Part shown: one piece after another, positions 35,433-45,400 of the stretch
How positions within the stretch are numbered: the first letter of the stretch is position 1
Layout of the letters: each line of letters opens with the position of its first letter
From: CAVQEG01 sp963711465
GTDB taxonomy: Bacteria > Bacteroidota > Ignavibacteria > OLB7
Assembly (NCBI GenBank): GCA_963711465.1
Contig: CAVQEG010000002.1
Location: 730,878 to 794,877, forward strand
Length of the DNA stretch: 64,000 nt
Direction: 5' to 3'
The notes under the pieces: generated by a model
Told to the model about the DNA's origin: nothing
What the model saw: the letters and a program-made list of their open reading frames with translations, nothing else
Database searches by the model: none
Position numbers and translations under genes: made by a program

Positions 35433-36974
35433 TCAGCGTTGCTGCGCGCGGAGATCCTCCAGTCGTCGCTGCGCCTCCGGGTGCGGCCCACGCGAGAGCA
35501 CGTCGAGGAAGTGACGCTCGGCAGTACTGCGATGGTCGATCTCCGGTTCCAGCGCGAGTTTCGACAACCAGTAGTGCACAAGCCCTGCTTCCACTGGATC
35601 GGTCGCCGAATCGAGGCGTCGACGCAATCTCGACCGTGCTTCGTCGGTGTTCCCGTCGGCGGCGTCCAGGCGCGCGAGCAGAAGGCTGCACCGCAGTTGC
35701 ACCGCACGCGGCGCGTGTTCCTCGGCGAGCGCGAGTCCTTCGGTTGCGCATTGACGGGCGCGATGCCGAAGCGAGGCATCCTCCGGTCGTTGCTCGGCCA
35801 ATTCGACGAGCGCCCCGGCGGAACCGGAGAGCCAGATCGCAAGGCCGTGAAGGAATCCGATGGCGCGATGCTCGGCGGCCGCGCGCTCATAGCACTCGAG
35901 CGCCGCCCGGAAATCCGAGCGCGCCAGATGCAGGTGTCCCATGTTCCCGACGGCGATCGCGGCACCGTGTCGATCCCCGATGTCGAGGGAGATTCGTTCG
36001 ACCTCGGCGAGGTGTTCCACCGCCCGGTCGAGTTCGCCGATATCACGGTAGACGACCCCCATACCTCCGAGCGCCAGCGCGATGCCGCGGCGGTCGCCGA
36101 GCTGCGTACTGAGCGTACGTGAGCGTTCATACCGCTCGAGCGCCTGCCGGTATTCGCGTCGAGCGAAATGCAGGTTGCCGATGTTGATCCCGATCGTGGC
36201 GAGTTCCATCACGTTGCCGGAGCGGGACATGATCTGCTCGGCGCGCACGAACTGCTCCATCGCTTCATCGCGTCTGCCCATTCCGAGAAACAGCAGTCCG
36301 GTATTGGCAGCCGCTGTGGCCACACCCGTCTGGTCGTGCATCTGAGCGCAGCGACGCAGTTGCTCCTGCAGGAATACATACGCCTGCTGGTGTTCTCCGG
36401 TGAACGTCTTGACGCGACCGAGCGCGCCGGCGGTCGCGGCGAGCCCGGCATCGTCGTCGAGTTCCTGGTACATGGCGTAGGCACGGTCGAGCGTTTCGAT
36501 TGCAGCGGGATAGTCCCCGATCGACTGCAGAAGTGCGCCCAGCGCGACGCGTGCGTGGGCCTCGAGCGCGCGATCCCCGGAGTCGATGCCAAGGGCGAGC
36601 CGCCGCCGTTGGAGCTCGGCGGCGGCGGCAAACCTGTCGGTTGCATCGTAGAACGCGGCGAGGCGACCCAGGACGTCGCTGTCGGCGCCATGCTGCGTCT
36701 CGAATGCATCGAGTCCCTCGGCGTACATGGCCACGGGGTCGGCCGTCGACGACAGCGCCGCCCAGCTCTCGAGCACGAGGACGCGCGTCGCACCTCTGAA
36801 CAGGGTGTCGAAGATTGGGATCGAGGCGAGGCATCGTCCGAGTTCATCCTGCTGACCTGAGCGGCGCAACTGAACCACGAGCTCCTCGGCGTTGCGGAGA
36901 CTGGGGTGCAACTGATCGACCGACAGTCGGGCGAAGTACGCCGCAAGACGTCGGTGCAGCGTCGTGCGCTTCAC
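35433..36974 (-). CDS. TPR protein, second half of a split STAND pair
   Basis: A 513-aa protein of almost only repeats. The GTG start overlaps the stop of the ATPase gene (GTGA, 36971-36974), so the two are translationally coupled. Residues 1-100 match the helical linker that follows the ATPase in the fused paralogues (TLHRRLAAYFARLSVDQL). Six 40-residue TPR-like repeats follow (e.g. TIGINIGNLHFARREYRQAL, then ERYERSRTLSTQLGDRRGIA). The family cap motif AEHRAIGFLHGLAIWLSGS and the C-terminal HYWLSKLALEPEIDHR block come last. It is expected to work as the sensor or scaffold subunit of the protein encoded just upstream (inference). Confidence 0.82.
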   Translation of the reverse strand: MKRTTLHRRLAAYFARLSVDQLHPSLRNAEELVVQLRRSGQQDELGRCLASIPIFDTLFRGATRVLVLESWAALSSTADPVAMYAEGLDAFETQHGADSDVLGRLAAFYDATDRFAAAAELQRRRLALGIDSGDRALEAHARVALGALLQSIGDYPAAIETLDRAYAMYQELDDDAGLAATAGALGRVKTFTGEHQQAYVFLQEQLRRCAQMHDQTGVATAAANTGLLFLGMGRRDEAMEQFVRAEQIMSRSGNVMELATIGINIGNLHFARREYRQALERYERSRTLSTQLGDRRGIALALGGMGVVYRDIGELDRAVEHLAEVERISLDIGDRHGAAIAVGNMGHLHLARSDFRAALECYERAAAEHRAIGFLHGLAIWLSGSAGALVELAEQRPEDASLRHRARQCATEGLALAEEHAPRAVQLRCSLLLARLDAADGNTDEARSRLRRRLDSATDPVEAGLVHYWLSKLALEPEIDHRSTAERHFLDVLSRGPHPEAQRRLEDLRAQQR

Positions 36975-38686
36975 GTCGCCTCCACATCCCGTGCCTCTTC
37001 CTCCTCCGGCTCCAGGTATCGCGTCTCGACCGCCCGGCGGAGATAGGCGTGGAAGAAATTGAGCAGCCCCGCGTTGCGCATCAGGTGGTAGTCGAGCGCC
37101 ATCAGAAATGCCGAAAGGTCGAGTCGCGTGAATCTGCGACCGCTCATGCCCTCCAGCGGCGGCTCCAGATTCATCAGGTCCTGCAGTTCACTCTCGGTCA
37201 GGCCCGCTCGCGACGCCCAGATGTACATCATCGTCTGCTGGACCAGCTCCGGATCGTAATCCCGTTCCATACGCTCGAGCACGCGGTGGAACAGGTCGTC
37301 GAGATCGGTCGCGGCGAGGAAATAGTCGATGCGCTCGTCGAGCTGCTCAAAGACGCCGAAGACCCGCAACTCCTCGATCACGGTGCGCAGAAAAAGCGGG
37401 CTGCGGGTGTTGGGCGTAACCGCGATGCGACCGACCTGATCGGGGGTGAGCCGCTTACGAAATCCCGAGAGGTATCGCTCGATGACCGTCGCGCGCTGGT
37501 GTTCGCTCAACGGATCGACCTCGAGTACGGCGTAGTCGCGGGATCTCAGCGCATCGAGCGACGGCCCCTCGGTAGTGCTGAGGACGAACGTGACCGCGGG
37601 CGGAATGAATTCCGGGAGCCAATGCAGTTCCTGTCCCAGCAGAGGCAATTGATTGACGGCATCGATGACGACGACGAGTCGCTTCTCACGCGCATAGGCG
37701 AGCCACGCGGAGAAATCGCCCTCGATCCGTTCGGAGCTCTCGGGGAGCTCCTGCTCGACGCCGTAGAGCTCCCGGATCTCGGTGATCAGCCGCAGCATCA
37801 GTCCGATCCGATCCTGCGCCGCAGCAGTTGCGCCGACGTAGTGCTCGATCACATTGTGGTCGGGATGCGCGGTTCGATACTCCTGCGACCAGTAGGCGAG
37901 CAGCGCACTCTTTCCGGTTCCCGACGGCGCCGTCACGCAGATTCCCTGGTCGACGCCGGTAACGAGTTCGTCGAGCCGGGTGACCGTGGCCTCGTCTGGC
38001 ACGTAGGCGGCTCGGCGCGTGCGCGCGAACGCGTCGTGGGCGTTGCGCTCCTGCTCGGTCGGCGACGGTGCGGCCTCAATGGGAAACCGTTCGTCGATGA
38101 TCTCGAGCAGATCGGTTCGAATCTGTTCGCCGAGTTCCTCCGGCGTTCGGAATTCGTCCCGAACGGGAAAGCCGCTCGTGCGGAGGTCCGATTTCAACCG
38201 CTCGAGTTTCTCGCTCAGCGACGCGTCGTGTTCGGTGAATTCGGCAGGAGTAACCTCGGGATCGCGCAGGTAGAAGAACGCGTCGACGTCCTGGCTGCCG
38301 CCCATGAGGGCCCCGTATCGGAATTCCATTTCGGTGATGCTCAGCCCCGCTTCGGCCGCCTCCAGCAGCCACGGGTACCGATCGGCGAGGTCCGGATCGT
38401 CCGTCTGCTCGCGCGGCGGCACCCAGCCGTAGCGTCCGCCGAGAATGCCGATGAAGAACGGTCGGCACCGCTCGATCTCCTGCATGCAGATCGGGATGAC
38501 GCCGCCCCGCTCGGCTTCCTCGCGCGTCAGTCCCCACCGAAGATCGATTTCGGTGAAAGTGACGCCGCGCTCGCGACAGATGGCGCGAACCTCGGGAAAC
38601 ACTTTCTTCACCAGATGCTCGCGTTCCTCCTGCATGTCGCGGAAGGTCGAGCTGATGAACACGCGGAGTTCGTGGGACGTGGACAC
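36971..38686 (-). CDS. DUF4062 + NACHT-like STAND ATPase, first half of a split pair
   Basis: A 571-aa cytosolic protein. DUF4062 occupies about residues 5-125 (ELRVFISSTFRDMQEEREHL, TFTEIDLRWGLT, FFIGILGGRYGWVP, SITEMEF). The ATPase follows: Walker A APSGTGKS (253-260), Walker B VVVIDAVNQL (about 338-347), a C-terminal winged-helix-like part (SPLFLRTVIEELRVFG) and the end motif LLNFFHAYLRRAVETRYL. The other family members continue here into TPRs. In this one the TPRs are a separate, overlapping gene. The DUF4062-ATPase order and motifs closely resemble animal TEP1. ATP-driven conformational switching is expected for STAND proteins. The trigger and output are unknown. Confidence 0.85.
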   Translation of the reverse strand: MSTSHELRVFISSTFRDMQEEREHLVKKVFPEVRAICRERGVTFTEIDLRWGLTREEAERGGVIPICMQEIERCRPFFIGILGGRYGWVPPREQTDDPDLADRYPWLLEAAEAGLSITEMEFRYGALMGGSQDVDAFFYLRDPEVTPAEFTEHDASLSEKLERLKSDLRTSGFPVRDEFRTPEELGEQIRTDLLEIIDERFPIEAAPSPTEQERNAHDAFARTRRAAYVPDEATVTRLDELVTGVDQGICVTAPSGTGKSALLAYWSQEYRTAHPDHNVIEHYVGATAAAQDRIGLMLRLITEIRELYGVEQELPESSERIEGDFSAWLAYAREKRLVVVIDAVNQLPLLGQELHWLPEFIPPAVTFVLSTTEGPSLDALRSRDYAVLEVDPLSEHQRATVIERYLSGFRKRLTPDQVGRIAVTPNTRSPLFLRTVIEELRVFGVFEQLDERIDYFLAATDLDDLFHRVLERMERDYDPELVQQTMMYIWASRAGLTESELQDLMNLEPPLEGMSGRRFTRLDLSAFLMALDYHLMRNAGLLNFFHAYLRRAVETRYLEPEEEEARDVEAT

Positions 38687-39072
38687 GGCGGTCCCCTCCT
38701 GTTGGTGCAGGATCGATTTCCCGGAGCGGACCGGGATGTTGCGAGATGTGCCGACGTGGGAGGAGGGGTGAAGAGTGAGGCGGGGAGAATATAGGATGCG
38801 GTGCGGGAACCGGGTCGAGTCGCTCAGCGCCCGTCAGAATCGCCGGCTTCCGTACCGCTCGACGCCGATGTGTCGGACCCTCGAGCGGGTCGGAGCGACG
38901 GCGATGGTCGCGTCTCGGTGCGGTCGCAAGCGCCCGACCGGACAGGCGTACGGCCTCGGCAGCAAGGTCGCGGAACGCGCCGGATCGATCGACTCCACCC
39001 TCGGATCATCACAGCGTCCCCGCCCGGCTTCGATCCGGACACCGTGCCGGTGTGTCCCCGGTCGCGACGACT
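38687..39072. other. Intergenic region between the split pair and the double-TPR gene
   Basis: A 386-bp gap in an otherwise tightly packed cluster. It holds a promoter-like TATATTCT on the minus strand (38786-38793) about 100 nt before the ATPase gene. I see no remnant of DUF4062 or TPR coding here; open frames look like compositional noise. Confidence 0.5.
38786..38793 (-). promoter_or_regulatory. Putative -7 element of the split STAND operon
   Basis: The minus strand reads CCTATATTCTCC, 100 nt before the ATG at 38686. The same core CCTATATTC occurs before the gene starting at 56504, which supports a shared promoter type. No -33 box is clear. Confidence 0.4.
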
Positions 39073-41868
39073 TCAGCCGTCGGGATGCGACCGTCGCCAG
39101 GTGTGCAGGCAGCGATCGATCTCGGTGAGCGTGACGCCGTCCGGGGATTCCTGCCGGAGCGCTTCGAGCCGTCGGATCGCCGACGCGACGTCCCCGAGTT
39201 CGGCATCGACACGCGCCAGGTACAATCGACTCGTCGTCTGCAGCACGCGCTGCGAGAGCGCGGTGCCAATGTCCAGACACTGCTGTGCGTAGCGCCCCGC
39301 CTTCCGTGCGATCGAGCTTCGCCAGGCGCCTCGCTCCTCCGGCTCGAGCGATTCCAGGATGAATGGAGGGCAGAATTCGTGTTCGAGCCATTCGAGGTGG
39401 AGAAACGCCAGCCCCTGATACCAGAATGCCAGACCGTACCGGAATTCGATCGCCTCGTGTATTCGAACGGCTTCAACGAACGCGGCGAACGCGTCCTCGT
39501 ATCGACGGAGCTCGACCAGCACGTTGCCCCGGGCACCAATCGCGAGCCCCAGATTGCAATCATCCCCCAACTCTGCCGCAATGGCCGCCTGCGAGGTGTA
39601 CGCCTCGAGCGCCTCTTCGTACTGCTCCGTCTTCTTCAACACCACGCCGATGTTTCCCAGCACGGACGCCTCGGAGACCCTGTCACCGAGTGCCACCACG
39701 AGCGCAAGACAGCGTCGCGAGACCTCGAGCGACTCGTCATACTCTTGACGGAAGTAGTGCAACAGACCGAGGTTCCGTAGCGCGATCGCTCTGGAACGCG
39801 GGTCGTCGTTGAGTTCGGCGGAATTCAATGCCAGCTCGGCAAACCGCCGGGCCTCGTCGAATTCGTTCCGGTATCCGTGGACAGAACTCAGACCGAGCGC
39901 CGCCTGGACGCGCCACGCGGGATGGTCGGTGCGTACGGCGATGTCGAGTGCCTCGCGGTGGAACCCCTCGGCCTCGTCGTACAATCCCATCTGCTGGTGC
40001 GTGCTGCCGAGGCCCATCGCACCTCGGAACGTCGACGCCGGATCCTGACGTTCGACGCCGATTTGGTGCAGACGCGTGAAGAGTTCGACCGCGAGACGGG
40101 AGCACTGCAACTGCCGCAGCAGCCCGGCGAGCGCCGCGACCTCCGCACTCGACTCCTCGCCTCGGTCGTCCGACGGCGACTCGTGCAGCACGTGCGCGTA
40201 GACCTCGCACGCCTCGACACCCCGCCCGGCCAGCCAGCTCCAGGTTCGCAGCAGATCCTGCATCGTTTCGCCCGTTGCCATGCAGGAGACGGTCGACGGA
40301 CGACGGACGACGTCGACGACGGCCGGGACGTCCTCGGTCGCGGAGTACTGCCAGATCAGCTCACGCGCGGTGCGACGACCGAACGGTACGCCCGCGAAGT
40401 ACCGGGCGATTCGTGCGTGTACCTCGGTGCGGCGGACGGGCCCGGGCGTGGCAACGGGTTCGAACCCGGAACGTTCCAGGGCGGTGATGCGCTCGAGCAA
40501 CCGGCGTCCGGTCGCCACCGTGTCCGGCGTCGAGAGCTCCTCACCGATCGCGATACACTCCTCGACGTACCGGCGCGCGGTATCGAGTCCCGCCGTCCTC
40601 CAGTTCTTCCCGGTGGCTCCTTCGACGAACCGGGGCAGGTACTCGGGCATCGGTGCTCGGGATTCGAGCAGGTTCAACAGCACGGAGGTCGTCCCCTGCA
40701 GCCAGAAGCTCAGGCCGTAGAGAAAGCCGATGGCACGATGCTCGGCTTCACCTCGCGCGAAGCACGCCAACGCCTCGCCGTAATCGCCCTGTTCATCATG
40801 CACGTAGCCCTGACGACCCATCGCCATTCCCAAACCCGCGCGGTCGCCGAGTTCACGTCCGATCCGTTCCTGCTCACGGTAGCAGGCGAGCGCCTCGGAA
40901 CGTTCTCCGCGTTCGAAATGCACGATGCCGCGGTTACCGACCGCGACGGCGATCACCTGGCGATCGCCGAGTTCACGTCCGATCCGTTCCTGCTCGCGGT
41001 AGCATTCCAGTGCCTGCGGATATTCACCTCGATTGGCATGGACGATACCACGAGCGCCCATGGTCATTGCGATACCGCGACGGTCACCGACCTCGCGCAG
41101 GAGGCGCTCGCAGCGGCGGTAGCACGCCAGCGCATCGTCCATCCTGTCGCAATCGGCATGAACGATGCCCTGATTTCCCAACGCCTGCGCGACCGCCTTG
41201 CGATCGCCGAGTTCATCGGCGATTTCTTCTCGAAGCCGATAGCACTCGAGGGCTTGATCGAATTGGCCTCGTCCGTGATGCAGATGCCCGCGCATGCCGA
41301 CGGCATCGGCGACACCCGTGCGATCGCCACACGAGCGGGCAGCCGATTCGGCCTCGTGCGCGAGACGCATCGCCTCATCGATGCGACCGAGGTTGCGGGC
41401 CAGGTTCGACAGTTCGGCAAGCACGCGGCCGGCACCGGCGCGACGATCGGCCGACCGCAGCAGCACGAGTTGCTCGCGGCGCAGCGCCTCCGACTCACTC
41501 CAGTTGCCCACCGCCTGCTGCAGCGCAGCAAGCGCCGAGAGGACGTCGATATGACGGTCGATCGCCACGACGCCGCGCGCGCGCCAGGAGGCCAGCGAGG
41601 ATCGATATGCGTCGACCACGCGCCCGGCATCGCGGTCCGACCACAGCCGCAGCACCAGATTGCGCGTCGAGTCATGCCACAACGGAAGGAACCGGTCGAT
41701 GTCCGCAAGCACGCCTTCGAGCCGCGCGCGATCCCCCATCCGCTCGAGTCCATGCAGGATCTCGAGCGAAGATCGTGTCGTCACCGTCTGCAGTTGGAAG
41801 TACTCGACGAGGCGGCGGTGGATCGTCTGGCGGGGAATTCGGGGCATCGTGGTCATTGCGGATCCCAT
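39073..41868 (-). CDS. TPR-only protein with two repeat modules (STAND-family derivative)
   Basis: A 931-aa protein with no DUF4062 and no P-loop. Module 1 starts at the family's helical linker (TIHRRLVEYFQLQTVTTRSS, LWHDSTRNLVLRLWSDRD) and has six 40-residue repeats closed by AEHRAIGFLYGLSFWLQGT. Module 2 begins TEVHARIARYFAGVPFGRRT with a second linker, five more diverged repeats and another cap (HEAIEFRYGLAFWYQG). Two alternative Met starts lie 12 and 21 nt downstream. It follows directly on a DUF4062 pseudogene, so it is best read as the sensor half of a STAND gene that lost its ATPase and then fused to a second TPR block. It may bind ligands or partners of the intact paralogues. Confidence 0.8.
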   Translation of the reverse strand: MGSAMTTMPRIPRQTIHRRLVEYFQLQTVTTRSSLEILHGLERMGDRARLEGVLADIDRFLPLWHDSTRNLVLRLWSDRDAGRVVDAYRSSLASWRARGVVAIDRHIDVLSALAALQQAVGNWSESEALRREQLVLLRSADRRAGAGRVLAELSNLARNLGRIDEAMRLAHEAESAARSCGDRTGVADAVGMRGHLHHGRGQFDQALECYRLREEIADELGDRKAVAQALGNQGIVHADCDRMDDALACYRRCERLLREVGDRRGIAMTMGARGIVHANRGEYPQALECYREQERIGRELGDRQVIAVAVGNRGIVHFERGERSEALACYREQERIGRELGDRAGLGMAMGRQGYVHDEQGDYGEALACFARGEAEHRAIGFLYGLSFWLQGTTSVLLNLLESRAPMPEYLPRFVEGATGKNWRTAGLDTARRYVEECIAIGEELSTPDTVATGRRLLERITALERSGFEPVATPGPVRRTEVHARIARYFAGVPFGRRTARELIWQYSATEDVPAVVDVVRRPSTVSCMATGETMQDLLRTWSWLAGRGVEACEVYAHVLHESPSDDRGEESSAEVAALAGLLRQLQCSRLAVELFTRLHQIGVERQDPASTFRGAMGLGSTHQQMGLYDEAEGFHREALDIAVRTDHPAWRVQAALGLSSVHGYRNEFDEARRFAELALNSAELNDDPRSRAIALRNLGLLHYFRQEYDESLEVSRRCLALVVALGDRVSEASVLGNIGVVLKKTEQYEEALEAYTSQAAIAAELGDDCNLGLAIGARGNVLVELRRYEDAFAAFVEAVRIHEAIEFRYGLAFWYQGLAFLHLEWLEHEFCPPFILESLEPEERGAWRSSIARKAGRYAQQCLDIGTALSQRVLQTTSRLYLARVDAELGDVASAIRRLEALRQESPDGVTLTEIDRCLHTWRRSHPDG

Positions 41869-41881
41869 TGCCGGCCGTCGG

Positions 41882-42416
41882 TCACTCGACGACTGCGTCG
41901 CCGGCCTCGAGCGTCGTTGAGGCGTTCAGTGCATCGATGGGAAGCTGGAATACCTGGTTCGGAGCGGCCGCTGCACGCGACGGGTACAGATGCAGCGCCT
42001 CGACGCGATGATCCCCAAGCGAGGCCGGGTCGCGGAACTCGCCGTGGCGAAGGGCGGCGGCACGTATGCGTTCCCTCAAAATCCTCGGTCCGTGACGTCT
42101 CGCGCGCCTTGACCTCGGGAGCGAATCGCCTGCGATGACGGCGGACGAAGAACGTGGCAGCGGGCGGCGTCACCGATTCAGCACGGGCGAGGCGATCGAG
42201 AACCGCGTGGCGGAACTCGAGGTCGATGATCGATGCTCCCTCCATTTCCGCCTCCTCGAGCCACGGAACGTTCGCCAGCAGCGCGGAGTCGCTGTAATAC
42301 TCATGCAGCTCCGGAGCGCCGCCGTAGCGTTCGCCGGTGATGCCGATGAAATACGGACGGCACCAGCGGAAGGTGGAGCTGATGAACACGCGGAGTTCAT
42401 TGATCGACGGCGACAT
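41882..42416 (-). pseudogene. DUF4062 gene with the core and ATPase deleted
   Basis: It starts MSPSINELRVFISSTF and jumps straight to WCRPYFIGITGERYG, missing about 58 residues that contain EREHL and DLRWGLT. It continues LHEYYSDSALLANVPWLEEA, EGASIIDLEFRHAVLD and a FFVRRHRRRF stretch. Then it shifts frame near 42080 to RERIRAAALRHGEFRDPASL and dissolves. The whole NACHT-like ATPase is gone. Its first 20 nt overlap the 3' end of the upstream 1210-aa gene, and its remains abut the double-TPR gene. Confidence 0.82.
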
Positions 42417-45400
42417 CGTCGGCCTCGGCGGCAGGTGATGGTGTGACGGGTTTCGAGCGAAGCTCCGACAGCTTCACGCGATAGTCGTGCATCGGCAAGC
42501 TCCCGAGAAGGTCCGCGTAGAGTCGCTCGGCTTCGGCGCGATGAGCGGTTGCAGGATCGAGTCCGAGCTTCCAGAGCCAGTAGTGCAGCACGGCCGCCGC
42601 CTCCCCGGAGGGGAGGCCGCTGTCTTCGGCAGTAAGGGTGGGTGTGACGTCATGCGAGGAGCGGCTCGGATCTCCGAGGGAGGACGTCGGGCTCCGTTCT
42701 TCGAGCATCTCCACCAGTCGTGCTCGCGCAGTCTCGGCGTTGCCTTCGGCTGCGTCGATGCGGGACAGGAGAACACGGCCGTCGAACAGCGTGTCCCGCT
42801 TCGACAGCTCCGCCGAGATCTCCACGCACTCTTTGGCCAGCGCCCGGGCCTCAGCACGCACAACCGCCTGCCATCCTGGATGCTCCGACACCTCCAGACA
42901 CGCTGCGGTTCCTCCTTCCGGCGGGTCGAGCAGGTCGGGAACGAACTGCGGCAGATACGCCGGCATGGCGCCACCACATTGCGTCACCTCCAGCAGCACA
43001 GCCGATCGGCCCGACAGCCAATGCGGATGGCCGAAGCGGAATCCGGCGCCCCGACGTTCGTCCGTCGCCTGCTCGAAGCACCGCAAGGCATCCTCGTACT
43101 TCCCGAGAGCGAGGTAGACGAAGCCCATGCTTCCGACAGAATAGATCGCGCTGCGGCCGTCGCCCAGCTCCTCACTAATGGTCAGCGCGCGTTGGTAGCA
43201 GGAAAGGGCGCTGTCGTATTCGCCCCGACGACCGTGCACTTCGCCCATGTTCCGCATTGCGGAAGCCACGCCGCGGCGGTCGCCGAGCTCCTCGCAAATC
43301 GTCACTTGCCGTGTACAGGCCGCGAACGCGCGATCATACTCCCCCTGCCGCGCATGCACCAGCCCGATGTTCCCCATGGCAAGAGCTGCGACCCGACGGT
43401 CGCCCAACTTCTCGCTGATCGTCAGCTGGCGCTCGAACGACGCCAGGGCTCGGTCGAAGTCCCCGTGCTGGTAGTACACAATGCCGGTGTTGCCGACAGC
43501 GATAGCAACGCCACAACGGTCGCCCAGCTCCTCGAGGATAGACAACCCCCGCTCGTAGCTCGCGAGTGCTCGATCAAACTCCCCGCGAAAGAAGTACACA
43601 TTGGCCATGTTGCCGACGGCATGAGCCACACCCTGGCGATCGTCCAACCCCTCACTGATCATCAACTGCCGCTCGTAGCTCGCCAGGGCGAGATCGTAGT
43701 CCCCGCGATAGGAATGCACGGTGCCCACGTTGCCGATCGCACCAGCCACGCCGTGCGGCTCGTCCAGTTCCTCGTACAGCTGCAGCGCGTGTTCCAGGCG
43801 CTGCAGTGCCTCGGAATACTCTCCACGAAGGTGCAGGAGCCAGCCCAGCGCTCGCTCGGCGCGGGCGATCTCCGTCGGGTGATCCGTCTCGATGGCGGCC
43901 GACAGCGCCCGCCGCGTCAGCTCCATCGCTCCGCTCCACATTCCCAGTCGCTCCAGTACGTTCGCAACCGCAAGTATCGCGCGCACCTGGCGGAGCGTGT
44001 CGGTCCATCGGCGGACCGCCTCGAGGCTTGCACGATACGTCGACTCCGGATCCTTGCCCGACTCCCGCAAGCGCGCCCACTGTGCCAGCACCTCCTCGGC
44101 GCCCGTGCCCTTGTAGAGCACCTCCAGAACGGCCACGTCTCCCAGCGTCGATACCAGTTTCTCATCATCCCCCGACTCGGCGCAGCCCCAGATCCGCTCC
44201 CGTGCGCTTCGCTCGGTGACCTCGAGCATCTCGAAGTGCGACGCAAGCCGTCCATGCGTCCGCCGCCGGAACGTCTCGTCTGCCAGATACCGCTTCTCGA
44301 CCGCCCGCCGCAGATAGTCATGGAAGAACGACAGCCGACCTTCCTTGCGCACCAGGTGGTAGTCCAGTCCCGCAACCATCGTCGCAATCTTCAGACGCGC
44401 CAGCCCGCTCACCTCCGAGAGTTCGCGCTCATCCAGTCCCGTCCGGCTGCACCACAGCAGCGTCATCACATCCCGCACTGAGCGCATGTTGTAGTCCTCT
44501 TCGAGCCGATCGAGCACCCGCTGGAACAGATCCTCCGTCCCCGTCGCTTCCAGATACACGTCGATCCGCTCGTCGAGCGCTTCGTGCTGCCCCACCAGCC
44601 GCAACTCCTCCAGCAGCGTCTTCAGGAACAAGGGGTGACCGCACTTGTAGTCCCCGGCGATGCGCTTGATCTGTTCGCTGTTGAGCGACTTGTGATACTC
44701 CGCCAGGTACCGCACCACTACGGCTTCCCGCTCCGCCTCGCTCAGCGCCTGCATCCCCAGCGTCTTCCATCCACGCTTCTGCAGTTCCATCAACGTGCCC
44801 TCCACCGTCGAGCTCAGAATCAGTCGGATCGACGGTGAGATCACGTCCGGGATCCACTGCAGTCGAAGCGCCGACCCCTTCAACTGGTTCAGCCCGTCGA
44901 GGATGAGCACCAGCCGCTCGCCTGTCTGCTGCAGCGCATGATCGGCGTAGCCGAGCCACTGCCCGAACGCCTTCTCCAGTTCCTCCGGCCCCGTCGGTAT
45001 CTCCTCCTCCCGTCCGAACCGGTCCTTGATCTCCATGCACACGTGCCGGATCACCCCGTAGTGGTCAGTTGCCGTCGCGCCGATTCCCACGTAGTGCTCG
45101 ATCACGTGCGCCTCCGGATGCTTCCGCCGATACAGTTCGGCCCAGAAGGCAAAGAGCGAGCTCTTCCCCGACCCGCTCTCGGCGTAGACCACCAACGGCG
45201 GGTCGTTCGAGGCGACGTAGTCGTTCAGACGCTTCAGATACTGGGGATTGGCGATGTAGGCGCGGCGGCGGCTCAGCGAAAACGCTTCGTGTCGTGACCG
45301 CTCCTCCTGAAGCGGTGTGGGCGGCTTCGAGCCAGCGAAGTCCCGCTTGATGATCTCCACCAGATCGTCGTAGATCAGCTCGCCGAGCGAGCCCGGGTCG

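Noticed and set aside
34742..36130. 462-codon minus-strand frame overlapping the 513-aa TPR gene
   Set aside because: Most of it is out of frame with the clear TPR protein; only its last third includes pieces of the DUF4062 pseudogene, which is reported instead.
38687..39072. Possible small genes in the gap between STAND genes
   Set aside because: All open frames there are Arg-rich without start signals or family resemblance.
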